From assembly GCF_902362185.1 (NCBI RefSeq), contig NC_044497.1, forward strand, positions 15,258,001-15,322,000: a DNA stretch of 64,000 bases, read 5' to 3'. The DNA is from Chanos chanos (taxonomy: Eukaryota; Chordata; Actinopteri; Gonorynchiformes; Chanidae). Positions within the stretch are counted from its first letter, which is position 1, and every line of letters starts with the position of its first letter. This document shows, piece by piece, positions 48,643 through 59,994 of this stretch. The notes under the pieces are model-generated. The model searched no databases. It was not told where the DNA came from and was given only the letters and a program-made list of their open reading frames with translations. The position numbers were made by a program, and so were the translations under genes.

Positions 48643-48714
48643 GCCGTGATCGTATAGTGGTTAGTACTCTGCGTTGTGGCCGCAGCAACCCCGGTTCGAA
48701 TCCGGGTCACGGCA
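48643..48714 (+). tRNA. tRNA-His(GTG), unit 1
   Basis: 72 nt. Acceptor GCCGTGA/TCACGGC, box A TCGTATAGTGG, anticodon GTG in CTGCGTTGTGGCCGCAG, box B GGTTCGAATCC. A TTTTT terminator starts 1 nt after the discriminator. Confidence 0.96.
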
Positions 48715-48849
48715 GTTTTTAGACCTTAATCGAGGGACCCGGAGAAGCGCCCAAGCTGCCGCGTGTGCCCGGTGCTTCTTTCTTTCTCACCAGCGATCCC
48801 TGGTAAGAAAGTAGGTGGAAAATTGCCAGCAAAAGCCAGGGGTACTCCG

Positions 48850-48922
48850 GCCCCAGTGGCCTAATGGACAAGGCACTTGCCTCCTAAGCCAGGGATTGTG
48901 GGTTCGAGTCCCATCTGGGGTG
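48850..48922 (+). tRNA. tRNA-Arg(CCT), unit 1
   Basis: 73 nt. Acceptor GCCCCAG/CTGGGGT, box A TGGCCTAATGG, anticodon CCT in the GCCTCCTAAGCC region, box B GGTTCGAGTCC. It is followed after only 6 nt (TTGGCA) by the initiator-Met gene, with no T-run between. Confidence 0.95.
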
Positions 48923-48928
48923 TTGGCA

Positions 48929-49000
48929 AGCAGAGTGGCGCAGCGGAAGCGTGCTGGGCCCATAACCCAGAGGTCGATGGATCGAAACCATCCTCTGCTA
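48929..49000 (+). tRNA. tRNA-iMet(CAT), unit 1
   Basis: 72 nt. It has the vertebrate initiator hallmarks: A1 with an AGCAGAG/CTCTGCT acceptor, GGGCCCATAACCC with three G-C pairs under the CAT anticodon, and a GATCGAAACC T loop in place of TTCGA. There is no TTTT within the next 200 nt. The first is in CCGTTTTAAA at about 49232. Confidence 0.96.
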
Positions 49001-49877
49001 ACCCAGCTGAGCCTTTACGCTCTGCAACTCAAGCGAGTTGGCTTTAGCTTCAGCGCGGGACAGTGGATTTGTGCACGGGTTTACCTGGTCCGAGAAACAA
49101 CGTACTGCTCAGGTCATGCTGCGACTCAAATGAGTAAGAATGGCTTGTATTGAAAGAACCCAACTTAAACCAGTTGGCAATCTGTGCTTTGAGTGTTATC
49201 TTCTGTGGAAGAGCCCCTATCTGTACAAAGCTAACCGAAGGCCGTTTTAAAAAGCACTCTGGCCATGAACCAAATGCTAATTTTTAATATGAAGCCTGGC
49301 CCTTCTAATTTTAAAACTAGCCTTTATCTCTTGTTCTAAGAATGTAAACTGTCACGTTCGGAGCCACCAAACTGTGAAATGGCTGTCAAAGATACTACAT
49401 ACTTTAAAAAGTAAGCTATGAAAGAATGAAATACCTGTTTTGTGGTGTCTCTAATCCCTTTACAATACGTTTGGCTAACCGAGGCCGCTAATAGAGATAA
49501 GCGATGCCTTGCCCGTATACCTCGGCTCAATAAGCTGATTGTAGACGACACGATGACACGAGATGTGTGTTAAATGTCTATCCGAACAGAACTATTGTCG
49601 TAAATTTGTAGCGTGGTCTACTAGCGATTCGGTATCATGTGTCGTTCAGGGGTCAGATATTCATTTCAGAAGTGTTTTGTTTAACCCGTCGACTTGTAAC
49701 ATGACTTATTTACCTCAACGTCAGTTGAGTAGGCGGTCGTTCAATGTGGTCGAGATCGCATCCGCACTGCTAAAAGGACACGGTCACATGCGGTCCAGAC
49801 CACTTCCAAATGTGGCCCCTGCTGCTACGCTTTCAGTTCAGCCATGGGGTGGGTGCTGCATGCACAGGAGGCACCAA

Positions 49878-49959
49878 CGACGAGGATGGGATTCGAACCC
49901 ACGCGTGCAGAGCACAATGGATTAGCAGTCCATCGCCTTAACCACTCGGCCACCTCGTC
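49878..49959 (-). tRNA. tRNA-Ser(GCT), unit 2
   Basis: 82 nt with a long variable arm, as expected for type II Ser tRNA. Acceptor GACGAGG/CCTCGTC with discriminator G, box A TGGCCGAGTGG, anticodon GCT in GGACTGCTAATCC, variable arm near TGTGCTCTGCAC, box B GGTTCGAATCC. It is divergent to the other four genes of the unit. No close TTTT is seen downstream. Confidence 0.95.
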
Positions 49960-50097
49960 TTGGAAAGCCTGCGTTCTCTCGTCCGCAGCAGTGGCTAGAA
50001 AGCTCTTGTCATCGGAAACAAGCACAGTGCCTTCACTTGTGCCTGCAGCTGCGGTCTCTTACCTTGTGGAACTTCCCAGGCGAGTCTCCACGATTTG

Positions 50098-50478
50098 GGC
50101 TGTGTCCGAAATGGCATGCTGTGTACTACATACTGCATACTGGCCTAGTATACATTGTGTACTGCACACACCCTAGTATACAGTCTAGCATGCAAGTATG
50201 AGAACTTCCATGTAGTGTACTACGCAGTCACATGACTGCTGCTGTCCGCCAGGTTTTTTGAAATTTTTGGAGAGTTGGAAATCACTGCGTTGCATCATGG
50301 GATGCAGTACCCGGCGAAGTGAGCTCTGGCTGTATACCGCAAATTTTTTTGCCAGAGTAGTACATCATCCGGGTAACTGTCGTGCACTGTAAAATTTTCC
50401 GGTACTGCATACTACTTACTAGTTTTACGTCAAGATCAGTATACGAGTTGTATGTAGTATGCCATTTCGGACACAGCC
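50098..50478. mobile_element. MITE within array unit 2
   Basis: Same 381-bp element as at 46990-47370, with identical ends. Confidence 0.85.
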
Positions 50479-50592
50479 ATGGTCTTGAACCTCTCTGACC
50501 TCTGTAGCCTGTCCGGGCACAATCTCAACAGAGAGGACAGCTAATGGATTTGGGTCGGGCGGTGCCGTACGGCTCCTCGTGCCGCTCAGGGC

Positions 50593-50664
50593 TCCCATAT
50601 GGTCTAGCGGTCAGGATTCCTGGTTTTCACCCAGGCGGCCCGGGTTCGACTCCCGGTATGGGAA
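50593..50664 (+). tRNA. tRNA-Glu(TTC), unit 2
   Basis: Identical to the unit 1 Glu gene, including the TTC anticodon and the downstream TTTT. Confidence 0.96.
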
Positions 50665-51750
50665 AGAGCTTTTGCCAAACGCAGCATACAGAAAGCTCAA
50701 GTTCAAATTTGTTTGCATAGCGCTTTCTACAATCAAATGTTGTCTCGAAGCAGCTTTACAGAGATCGGTGCCAGTGAGCAAGCCCGAGGCGACAGCGGCA
50801 AGGAAAAACTCCCTAATGAGGTGAATAGGAGGAAGAAACCCTTGGGAGGAACCGAGACTAAACAGGGGGAGCCCATCCTCCTCTGGCCGGCAGATAGACT
50901 AGAGGCGTTTACAGTATTAAATGAGTCCAGGGTGGCCAGATTCAATGGCCTACAAACTTATTTGCAGTATATGACTTGTTTGCAGTGTACAAGAGTTCAC
51001 ATTTAGAGGTTGTGGGAGTTCTAGGTGCCATCAGATATAGATTATTTTGATAATCAAGCGGTGCTCACGTCAATGCCTTTGTCTTTAAGACAAACTACAT
51101 GGTGTCTGAGAATGATTAGCTTTACTATTGTTAAAACTGAGCCTGCCATGTGGCTATGAAGGACAAGTTGATCTTGGTTCCACAATCAGGTTGAGTTAGC
51201 ATCGGGTGGGCCACTGGCTCAGAATATGGGCTTGCAGGAGCTCTGGGCAGGAGGGACTGGAGTATACAGGCCTCATGCCGGGAGCAGACGCTAGACCTCA
51301 GAGTGGATACCCCAACGTGGGGGCATGGAAATGGGGGTAAAAAGAAAAGGGGGAACAAGATTGTGAAGCCAACTGAGCCATGAGGTAGAGTTCTTTGAGA
51401 CGTTTTAGAATGATTTTGATTCCGATTCGGCCGCAGCACTGGTGCTCCGGCAACCCTAGTTCATGCAGTGTTAAACCAAAAAAAGAAAGAAAGAAAGAAA
51501 GAAAGAACCCCCTCCCCCGAAAAACTAAGACAATTGGCTAAGACAATTGGCTGTATGCTAAATAAAGGGCACGTCAGAAGCGGCAGCTTGCACGCGCAGT
51601 TGCACAGTCAGAGCGCTTTGCGTCAGCCATCCAAATCAAGCTCTCCCCATGCGTTTGTCCGCTTCTCCCTTGCTTTGCGAGCAGGGCCCTCGACGACGAC
51701 AAACGCCAACGGAACGGCCAGAGGTCTGACCGCTCCGCAGCTCTCGCGCA

Positions 51751-51822
51751 GCCGTGATCGTATAGTGGTTAGTACTCTGCGTTGTGGCCGCAGCAACCCC
51801 GGTTCGAATCCGGGTCACGGCA
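51751..51822 (+). tRNA. tRNA-His(GTG), unit 2
   Basis: Identical to the unit 1 His gene, with the standard TTCGAATC T loop and a T-run right after the gene. Confidence 0.96.
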
Positions 51823-51958
51823 GTTTTTAGACCTTAATCGAGGGACCCGGAGAAGGCGCCCAAGCTGCCGCGTGTGCCCGGTGCTTCTTTCTTTCTCACC
51901 AGCGATCCCTGGTAAGAAAGTAGGTGGAAAATTGCCAGCAAAAGCCAGGGGTACTCCG

Positions 51959-52031
51959 GCCCCAGTGGCCTAATGGACAAGGCACTTGCCTCCTAAGCCA
52001 GGGATTGTGGGTTCGAGTCCCATCTGGGGTG
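51959..52031 (+). tRNA. tRNA-Arg(CCT), unit 2
   Basis: Identical to the unit 1 Arg gene. It is 6 nt upstream of initiator Met. Confidence 0.95.
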
Positions 52032-52037
52032 TTGGCA

Positions 52038-52109
52038 AGCAGAGTGGCGCAGCGGAAGCGTGCTGGGCCCATAACCCAGAGGTCGATGGATCGAAACCAT
52101 CCTCTGCTA
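52038..52109 (+). tRNA. tRNA-iMet(CAT), unit 2
   Basis: Identical to the unit 1 initiator-Met gene. Confidence 0.96.
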
Positions 52110-52986
52110 ACCCAGCTGAGCCTTTACGCTCTGCAACTCAAGCGAGTTGGCTTTAGCTTCAGCGCGGGACAGTGGATTTGTGCACGGGTTTACCTGGTCC
52201 GAGAAACAACGTACTGCTCAGGTCATGCTGCGACTCAAATGAGTAAGAATGGCTTGTATTGAAAGAACCCAACTTAAACCAGTTGGCAATCTGTGCTTTG
52301 AGTGTTATCTTCTGTGGAAGAGCCCCTATCTGTACAAAGCTAACCGAAGGCCGTTTTAAAAAGCACTCTGGCCATGAACCAAATGCTAATTTTTAATATG
52401 AAGCCTGGCCCTTCTAATTTTAAAACTAGCCTTTATCTCTTGTTCTAAGAATGTAAACTGTCACGTTCGGAGCCACCAAACTGTGAAATGGCTGTCAAAG
52501 ATACTACATACTTTAAAAAGTAAGCTATGAAAGAATGAAATACCTGTTTTGTGGTGTCTCTAATCCCTTTACAATACGTTTGGCTAACCGAGGCCGCTAA
52601 TAGAGATAAGCGATGCCTTGCCCGTATACCTCGGCTCAATAAGCTGATTGTAGACGACACGATGACACGAGATGTGTGTTAAATGTCTATCCGAACAGAA
52701 CTATTGTCGTAAATTTGTAGCGTGGTCTACTAGCGATTCGGTATCATGTGTCGTTCAGGGGTCAGATATTCATTTCAGAAGTGTTTTGTTTAACCCGTCG
52801 ACTTGTAACATGACTTATTTACCTCAACGTCAGTTGAGTAGGCGGTCGTTCAATGTGGTCGAGATCGCATCCGCACTGCTAAAAGGACACGGTCACATGC
52901 GGTCCAGACCACTTCCAAATGTGGCCCCTGCTGCTACGCTTTCAGTTCAGCCATGGGGTGGGTGCTGCATGCACAGGAGGCGCCAA

Positions 52987-53068
52987 CGACGAGGATGGGA
53001 TTCGAACCCACGCGTGCAGAGCACAATGGATTAGCAGTCCATCGCCTTAACCACTCGGCCACCTCGTC
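52987..53068 (-). tRNA. tRNA-Ser(GCT), unit 3
   Basis: Identical to the intact Ser gene of unit 2: 82 nt, GCT anticodon, long variable arm. Confidence 0.95.
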
Positions 53069-53206
53069 TTGGAAAGCCTGCGTTCTCTCGTCCGCAGCAG
53101 TGGCTAGAAAGCTCTTGTCATCGGAAACAAGCACAGTGCCTTCACTTGTGCCTGCAGCTGCGGTCTCTTACCTTGTGGAACTTCCCAGGCGAGTCTCCAC
53201 GATTTG

Positions 53207-53587
53207 GGCTGTGTCCGAAATGGCATGCTGTGTACTACATACTGCATACTGGCCTAGTATACATTGTGTACTGCACACACCCTAGTATACAGTCTAGCAT
53301 GCAAGTATGAGAACTTCCATGTAGTGTACTACGCAGTCACATGACTGCTGCTGTCCGCCAGGTTTTTTGAAATTTTTGGAGAGTTGGAAATCACTGCGTT
53401 GCATCATGGGATGCAGTACCCGGCGAAGTGAGCTCTGGCTGTATACCGCAAATTTTTTTGCCAGAGTAGTACATCATCCGGGTAACTGTCGTGCACTGTA
53501 AAATTTTCCGGTACTGCATACTACTTACTAGTTTTACGTCAAGATCAGTATACGAGTTGTATGTAGTATGCCATTTCGGACACAGCC
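53207..53587. mobile_element. MITE within array unit 3
   Basis: Same 381-bp inverted-repeat element as in units 1 and 2. Confidence 0.85.
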
Positions 53588-53701
53588 ATGGTCTTGAACC
53601 TCTCTGACCTCTGTAGCCTGTCCGGGCACAATCTCAACAGAGAGGACAGCTAATGGATTTGGGTCGGGCGGTGCCGTACGGCTCCTCGTGCCGCTCAGGG
53701 C

Positions 53702-53773
53702 TCCCATATGGTCTAGCGGTCAGGATTCCTGGTTTTCACCCAGGCGGCCCGGGTTCGACTCCCGGTATGGGAA
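53702..53773 (+). tRNA. tRNA-Glu(TTC), unit 3
   Basis: Identical to the unit 1 Glu gene. Confidence 0.96.
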
Positions 53774-54859
53774 AGAGCTTTTGCCAAACGCAGCATACAG
53801 AAAGCTCAAGTTCAAATTTGTTTGCATAGCGCTTTCTACAATCAAATGTTGTCTCGAAGCAGCTTTACAGAGATCGGTGCCAGTGAGCAAGCCCGAGGCG
53901 ACAGCGGCAAGGAAAAACTCCCTAATGAGGTGAATAGGAGGAAGAAACCCTTGGGAGGAACCGAGACTAAACAGGGGGAGCCCATCCTCCTCTGGCCGGC
54001 AGATAGACTAGAGGCGTTTACAGTATTAAATGAGTCCAGGGTGGCCAGATTCAATGGCCTACAAACTTATTTGCAGTATATGACTTGTTTGCAGTGTACA
54101 AGAGTTCACATTTAGAGGTTGTGGGAGTTCTAGGTGCCATCAGATATAGATTATTTTGATAATCAAGCGGTGCTCACGTCAATGCCTTTGTCTTTAAGAC
54201 AAACTACATGGTGTCTGAGAATGATTAGCTTTACTATTGTTAAAACTGAGCCTGCCATGTGGCTATGAAGGACAAGTTGATCTTGGTTCCACAATCAGGT
54301 TGAGTTAGCATCGGGTGGGCCACTGGCTCAGAATATGGGCTTGCAGGAGCTCTGGGCAGGAGGGACTGGAGTATACAGGCCTCATGCCGGGAGCAGACGC
54401 TAGACCTCAGAGTGGATACCCCAACGTGGGGGCATGGAAATGGGGGTAAAAAGAAAAGGGGGAACAAGATTGTGAAGCCAACTGAGCCATGAGGTAGAGT
54501 TCTTTGAGACGTTTTAGAATGATTTTGATTCCGATTCGGCCGCAGCACTGGTGCTCCGGCAACCCTAGTTCATGCAGTGTTAAACCAAAAAAAGAAAGAA
54601 AGAAAGAAAGAAAGAACCCCCTCCCCCGAAAAACTAAGACAATTGGCTAAGACAATTGGCTGTATGCTAAATAAAGGGCACGTCAGAAGCGGCAGCTTGC
54701 ACGCGCAGTTGCACAGTCAGAGCGCTTTGCGTCAGCCATCCAAATCAAGCTCTCCCCATGCGTTTGTCCGCTTCTCCCTTGCTTTGCGAGCAGGGCCCTC
54801 GACGACGACAAACGCCAACGGAACGGCCAGAGGTCTGACCGCTCCGCAGCTCTCGCGCA

Positions 54860-54931
54860 GCCGTGATCGTATAGTGGTTAGTACTCTGCGTTGTGGCCGC
54901 AGCAACCCCGGTTGGAATCCGGGTCACGGCA
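54860..54931 (+). tRNA. tRNA-His(GTG) variant, unit 3
   Basis: As the unit 1 His gene except GGTTGGAATCC in place of GGTTCGAATCC. The change is C to G at the conserved position 56 of the T loop, which normally pairs with G19 and lies in the core of box B. Reduced transcription or folding is likely. Unit 5 carries the same change. Confidence 0.85.
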
Positions 54932-55066
54932 GTTTTTAGACCTTAATCGAGGGACCCGGAGAAGCGCCCAAGCTGCCGCGTGTGCCCGGTGCTTCTTTCT
55001 TTCTCACCAGCGATCCCTGGTAAGAAAGTAGGTGGAAAATTGCCAGCAAAAGCCAGGGGTACTCCG

Positions 55067-55139
55067 GCCCCAGTGGCCTAATGGACAAGGCACTTGCCTC
55101 CTAAGCCAGGGATTGTGGGTTCGAGTCCCATCTGGGGTG
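55067..55139 (+). tRNA. tRNA-Arg(CCT), unit 3
   Basis: Identical to the unit 1 Arg gene. Confidence 0.95.
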
Positions 55140-55145
55140 TTGGCA

Positions 55146-55217
55146 AGCAGAGTGGCGCAGCGGAAGCGTGCTGGGCCCATAACCCAGAGGTCGATGGATC
55201 GAAACCATCCTCTGCTA
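55146..55217 (+). tRNA. tRNA-iMet(CAT), unit 3
   Basis: Identical to the unit 1 initiator-Met gene. Confidence 0.96.
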
Positions 55218-56094
55218 ACCCAGCTGAGCCTTTACGCTCTGCAACTCAAGCGAGTTGGCTTTAGCTTCAGCGCGGGACAGTGGATTTGTGCACGGGTTTA
55301 CCTGGTCCGAGAAACAACGTACTGCTCAGGTCATGCTGCGACTCAAATGAGTAAGAATGGCTTGTATTGAAAGAACCCAACTTAAACCAGTTGGCAATCT
55401 GTGCTTTGAGTGTTATCTTCTGTGGAAGAGCCCCTATCTGTACAAAGCTAACCGAAGGCCGTTTTAAAAAGCACTCTGGCCATGAACCAAATGCTAATTT
55501 TTAATATGAAGCCTGGCCCTTCTAATTTTAAAACTAGCCTTTATCTCTTGTTCTAAGAATGTAAACTGTCACGTTCGGAGCCACCAAACTGTGAAATGGC
55601 TGTCAAAGATACTACATACTTTAAAAAGTAAGCTATGAAAGAATGAAATACCTGTTTTGTGGTGTCTCTAATCCCTTTACAATACGTTTGGCTAACCGAG
55701 GCCGCTAATAGAGATAAGCGATGCCTTGCCCGTATACCTCGGCTCAATAAGCTGATTGTAGACGACACGATGACACGAGATGTGTGTTAAATGTCTATCC
55801 GAACAGAACTATTGTCGTAAATTTGTAGCGTGGTCTACTAGCGATTCGGTATCATGTGTCGTTCAGGGGTCAGATATTCATTTCAGAAGTGTTTTGTTTA
55901 ACCCGTCGACTTGTAACATGACTTATTTACCTCAACGTCAGTTGAGTAGGCGGTCGTTCAATGTGGTCGAGATCGCATCCGCACTGCTAAAAGGACACGG
56001 TCACATGCGGTCCAGACCACTTCCAAATGTGGCCCCTGCTGCTACGCTTTCAGTTCAGCCATGGGGTGGGTGCTGCATGCACAGGAGGCACCAA

Positions 56095-56176
56095 CGACGA
56101 GGATGGGATTCGAACCCACGCGTGCAGAGCACAATGGATTAGCAGTCCATCGCCTTAACCACTCGGCCACCTCGTC
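56095..56176 (-). tRNA. tRNA-Ser(GCT), unit 4
   Basis: Identical to the intact Ser gene of unit 2. Confidence 0.95.
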
Positions 56177-56314
56177 TTGGAAAGCCTGCGTTCTCTCGTC
56201 CGCAGCAGTGGCTAGAAAGCTCTTGTCATCGGAAACAAGCACAGTGCCTTCACTTGTGCCTGCAGCTGCGGTCTCTTACCTTGTGGAACTTCCCAGGCGA
56301 GTCTCCACGATTTG

Positions 56315-56695
56315 GGCTGTGTCCGAAATGGCATGCTGTGTACTACATACTGCATACTGGCCTAGTATACATTGTGTACTGCACACACCCTAGTATACAG
56401 TCTAGCATGCAAGTATGAGAACTTCCATGTAGTGTACTACGCAGTCACATGACTGCTGCTGTCCGCCAGGTTTTTTGAAATTTTTGGAGAGTTGGAAATC
56501 ACTGCGTTGCATCATGGGATGCAGTACCCGGCGAAGTGAGCTCTGGCTGTATACCGCAAATTTTTTTGCCAGAGTAGTACATCATCCGGGTAACTGTCGT
56601 GCACTGTAAAATTTTCCGGTACTGCATACTACTTACTAGTTTTACGTCAAGATCAGTATACGAGTTGTATGTAGTATGCCATTTCGGACACAGCC
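56315..56695. mobile_element. MITE within array unit 4
   Basis: Same 381-bp inverted-repeat element as in the other units. Confidence 0.85.
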
Positions 56696-56809
56696 ATGGT
56701 CTTGAACCTCTCTGACCTCTGTAGCCTGTCCGGGCACAATCTCAACAGAGAGGACAGCTAATGGATTTGGGTCGGGCGGTGCCGTACGGCTCCTCGTGCC
56801 GCTCAGGGC

Positions 56810-56881
56810 TCCCATATGGTCTAGCGGTCAGGATTCCTGGTTTTCACCCAGGCGGCCCGGGTTCGACTCCCGGTATGGGAA
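56810..56881 (+). tRNA. tRNA-Glu(TTC), unit 4
   Basis: Identical to the unit 1 Glu gene. Confidence 0.96.
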
Positions 56882-57967
56882 AGAGCTTTTGCCAAACGCA
56901 GCATACAGAAAGCTCAAGTTCAAATTTGTTTGCATAGCGCTTTCTACAATCAAATGTTGTCTCGAAGCAGCTTTACAGAGATCGGTGCCAGTGAGCAAGC
57001 CCGAGGCGACAGCGGCAAGGAAAAACTCCCTAATGAGGTGAATAGGAGGAAGAAACCCTTGGGAGGAACCGAGACTAAACAGGGGGAGCCCATCCTCCTC
57101 TGGCCGGCAGATAGACTAGAGGCGTTTACAGTATTAAATGAGTCCAGGGTGGCCAGATTCAATGGCCTACAAACTTATTTGCAGTATATGACTTGTTTGC
57201 AGTGTACAAGAGTTCACATTTAGAGGTTGTGGGAGTTCTAGGTGCCATCAGATATAGATTATTTTGATAATCAAGCGGTGCTCACGTCAATGCCTTTGTC
57301 TTTAAGACAAACTACATGGTGTCTGAGAATGATTAGCTTTACTATTGTTAAAACTGAGCCTGCCATGTGGCTATGAAGGACAAGTTGATCTTGGTTCCAC
57401 AATCAGGTTGAGTTAGCATCGGGTGGGCCACTGGCTCAGAATATGGGCTTGCAGGAGCTCTGGGCAGGAGGGACTGGAGTATACAGGCCTCATGCCGGGA
57501 GCAGACGCTAGACCTCAGAGTGGATACCCCAACGTGGGGGCATGGAAATGGGGGTAAAAAGAAAAGGGGGAACAAGATTGTGAAGCCAACTGAGCCATGA
57601 GGTAGAGTTCTTTGAGACGTTTTAGAATGATTTTGATTCCGATTCGGCCGCAGCACTGGTGCTCCGGCAACCCTAGTTCATGCAGTGTTAAACCAAAAAA
57701 AGAAAGAAAGAAAGAAAGAAAGAACCCCCTCCCCCGAAAAACTAAGACAATTGGCTAAGACAATTGGCTGTATGCTAAATAAAGGGCACGTCAGAAGCGG
57801 CAGCTTGCACGCGCAGTTGCACAGTCAGAGCGCTTTGCGTCAGCCATCCAAATCAAGCTCTCCCCATGCGTTTGTCCGCTTCTCCCTTGCTTTGCGAGCA
57901 GGGCCCTCGACGACGACAAACGCCAACGGAACGGCCAGAGGTCTGACCGCTCCGCAGCTCTCGCGCA

Positions 57968-58039
57968 GCCGTGATCGTATAGTGGTTAGTACTCTGCGTT
58001 GTGGCCGCAGCAACCCCGGTTCGAATCCGGGTCACGGCA
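57968..58039 (+). tRNA. tRNA-His(GTG), unit 4
   Basis: Identical to the unit 1 His gene, with the standard T loop. Confidence 0.96.
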
Positions 58040-58174
58040 GTTTTTAGACCTTAATCGAGGGACCCGGAGAAGCGCCCAAGCTGCCGCGTGTGCCCGGTGC
58101 TTCTTTCTTTCTCACCAGCGATCCCTGGTAAGAAAGTAGGTGGAAAATTGCCAGCAAAAGCCAGGGGTACTCCG

Positions 58175-58247
58175 GCCCCAGTGGCCTAATGGACAAGGCA
58201 CTTGCCTCCTAAGCCAGGGATTGTGGGTTCGAGTCCCATCTGGGGTG
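58175..58247 (+). tRNA. tRNA-Arg(CCT), unit 4
   Basis: Identical to the unit 1 Arg gene. Confidence 0.95.
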
Positions 58248-58253
58248 TTGGCA

Positions 58254-58325
58254 AGCAGAGTGGCGCAGCGGAAGCGTGCTGGGCCCATAACCCAGAGGTC
58301 GATGGATCGAAACCATCCTCTGCTA
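58254..58325 (+). tRNA. tRNA-iMet(CAT), unit 4
   Basis: Identical to the unit 1 initiator-Met gene. Confidence 0.96.
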
Positions 58326-59202
58326 ACCCAGCTGAGCCTTTACGCTCTGCAACTCAAGCGAGTTGGCTTTAGCTTCAGCGCGGGACAGTGGATTTGTGCA
58401 CGGGTTTACCTGGTCCGAGAAACAACGTACTGCTCAGGTCATGCTGCGACTCAAATGAGTAAGAATGGCTTGTATTGAAAGAACCCAACTTAAACCAGTT
58501 GGCAATCTGTGCTTTGAGTGTCATCTTCTGTGGAAGAGCCCCTATCTGTACAAAGCTAACCGAAGGCCGTTTTAAAAAGCACTCTGGCCATGAACCAAAT
58601 GCTAATTTTTAATATGAAGCCTGGCCCTTCTAATTTTAAAACTAGCCTTTATCTCTTGTTCTAAGAATGTAAACTGTCACGTTCGGAGCCACCAAACTGT
58701 GAAATGGCTGTCAAAGATACTACATACTTTAAAAAGTAAGCTATGAAAGAATGAAATACCTGTTTTGTGGTGTCTCTAATCCCTTTACAATACGTTTGGC
58801 TAACCGAGGCCGCTAATAGAGATAAGCGATGCCTTGCCCGTATACCTCGGCTCAATAAGCTGATTGTAGACGACACGATGACACGAGATGTGTGTTAAAT
58901 GTCTATCCGAACAGAACTATTGTCGTAAATTTGTAGCGTGGTCTACTAGCGATTCGGTATCATGTGTCGTTCAGGGGTCAGATATTCATTTCAGAAGTGT
59001 TTTGTTTAACCCGTCGACTTGTAACATGACTTATTTACCTCAACGTCAGTTGAGTAGGCGGTCGTTCAATGTGGTCGAGATCGCATCCGCACTGCTAAAA
59101 GGACACGGTCACATGCGGTCCAGACCACTTCCAAATGTGGCCCCTGCTGCTACGCTTTCAGTTCAGCCATGGGGTGGGTGCTGCATGCACAGGAGGCGCC
59201 AA

Positions 59203-59289
59203 CGACGAGGATGGGATTCGAACCCACGCGTGCAGAGCACAATGGATTAGCAGTCCATCGCCTTAACCACTCGGCCCGGCCACCTCGTC
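59203..59289 (-). tRNA. tRNA-Ser(GCT) with 5-nt insertion, unit 5
   Basis: As the intact Ser gene, but the segment between acceptor stem and D stem reads GGTGGCCGGGCCGAGTGG in place of GGTGGCCGAGTGG. That is 5 extra nt, giving 87 nt in all. Anticodon GCT, variable arm and box B are unchanged. The extra bases separate the acceptor from the D stem, so normal folding is doubtful. It is probably a pseudogene. Confidence 0.6.
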
Positions 59290-59427
59290 TTGGAAAGCCC
59301 GCGTCCTCTCGTCCGCAGCAGTGGCTAGAAAGCTCTTGTCATCGGAAACAAGCACAGTGCCTTCACTTGTGCCTGCAGCTGCGGTCTCTTACCTTGTGGA
59401 ACTTCCCAGGCGAGTCTCCACGATTTG

Positions 59428-59808
59428 GGCTGTGTCCGAAATGGCATGCTGTGTACTACATACTGCATACTGGCCTAGTATACATTGTGTACTGCACACA
59501 CCCTAGTATACAGTCTAGCATGCAAGTATGAGAACTTCCATGTAGTGTACTACGCAGTCACATGACTGCTGCTGTCCGCCAGGTTTTTTGAAATTTTTGG
59601 AGAGTTGGAAATCACTGTGTTGCATCATGGGATGCAGTACCCGGCGAAGTGAGCTCTGGCTGTATACCGCAAATTTTTTTGCCAGAGTAGTACATCATCC
59701 GGGTAACTGTCGTGCACTGTAAAATTTTCCGGTACTGCATACTACTTACTAGTTTTACGTCAAGATCAGTATACGAGTTGTATGTAGTATGCCATTTCGG
59801 ACACAGCC
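59428..59808. mobile_element. MITE within array unit 5
   Basis: Same 381-bp inverted-repeat element as in the other units, with at least one substitution (CACTGTGTTG for CACTGCGTTG). Confidence 0.85.
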
Positions 59809-59922
59809 ATGGTCTTGAACCTCTCTGACCTCTGTAGCCTGTCCGGGCACAATCTCAACAGAGAGGACAGCTAATGGATTTGGGTCGGGCGCTGCCGTAC
59901 GGCTCCTCGTGCCGCTCAGGGC

Positions 59923-59994
59923 TCCCATATGGTCTAGCGGTCAGGATTCCTGGTTTTCACCCAGGCGGCCCGGGTTCGACTCCCGGTATGGGAA
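59923..59994 (+). tRNA. tRNA-Glu(TTC), unit 5
   Basis: Identical to the unit 1 Glu gene. Confidence 0.96.

Larger units (their letters stand above)
46338..49472. repeat. tRNA array unit 1 (3135 bp)
   Basis: First unit of a head-to-tail array, about 97-99% identical by eye to the next ones. It differs from them by a 35-bp extra segment near 46906-46940 and by a damaged Ser tRNA. Content in order: Ser(GCT) remnant (minus), MITE 46990-47370, Glu(TTC), LINE-tail-like repeat about 47590-47850, GAAA repeat near 48378, His(GTG), Arg(CCT), initiator Met. Sequence left of 46338 is not homologous to the other unit junctions. Confidence 0.95.
49473..52581. repeat. tRNA array unit 2 (3109 bp)
   Basis: Same layout as unit 1, with an intact Ser(GCT) gene. 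Variants: GCACCAACG before the Ser gene (shared with unit 4), and one extra G in GAAGGCGCCC near 51855. Confidence 0.97.
52582..55689. repeat. tRNA array unit 3 (3108 bp)
   Basis: Same layout. Variants: GCGCCAACG before Ser, and a His gene with a changed T loop (TTGGAATC), shared with unit 5. Confidence 0.97.
55690..58797. repeat. tRNA array unit 4 (3108 bp)
   Basis: Same layout. Variants: GCACCAACG before Ser (as unit 2), standard His T loop, and GAGTGTCATC after initiator Met (shared with unit 5). Confidence 0.97.
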
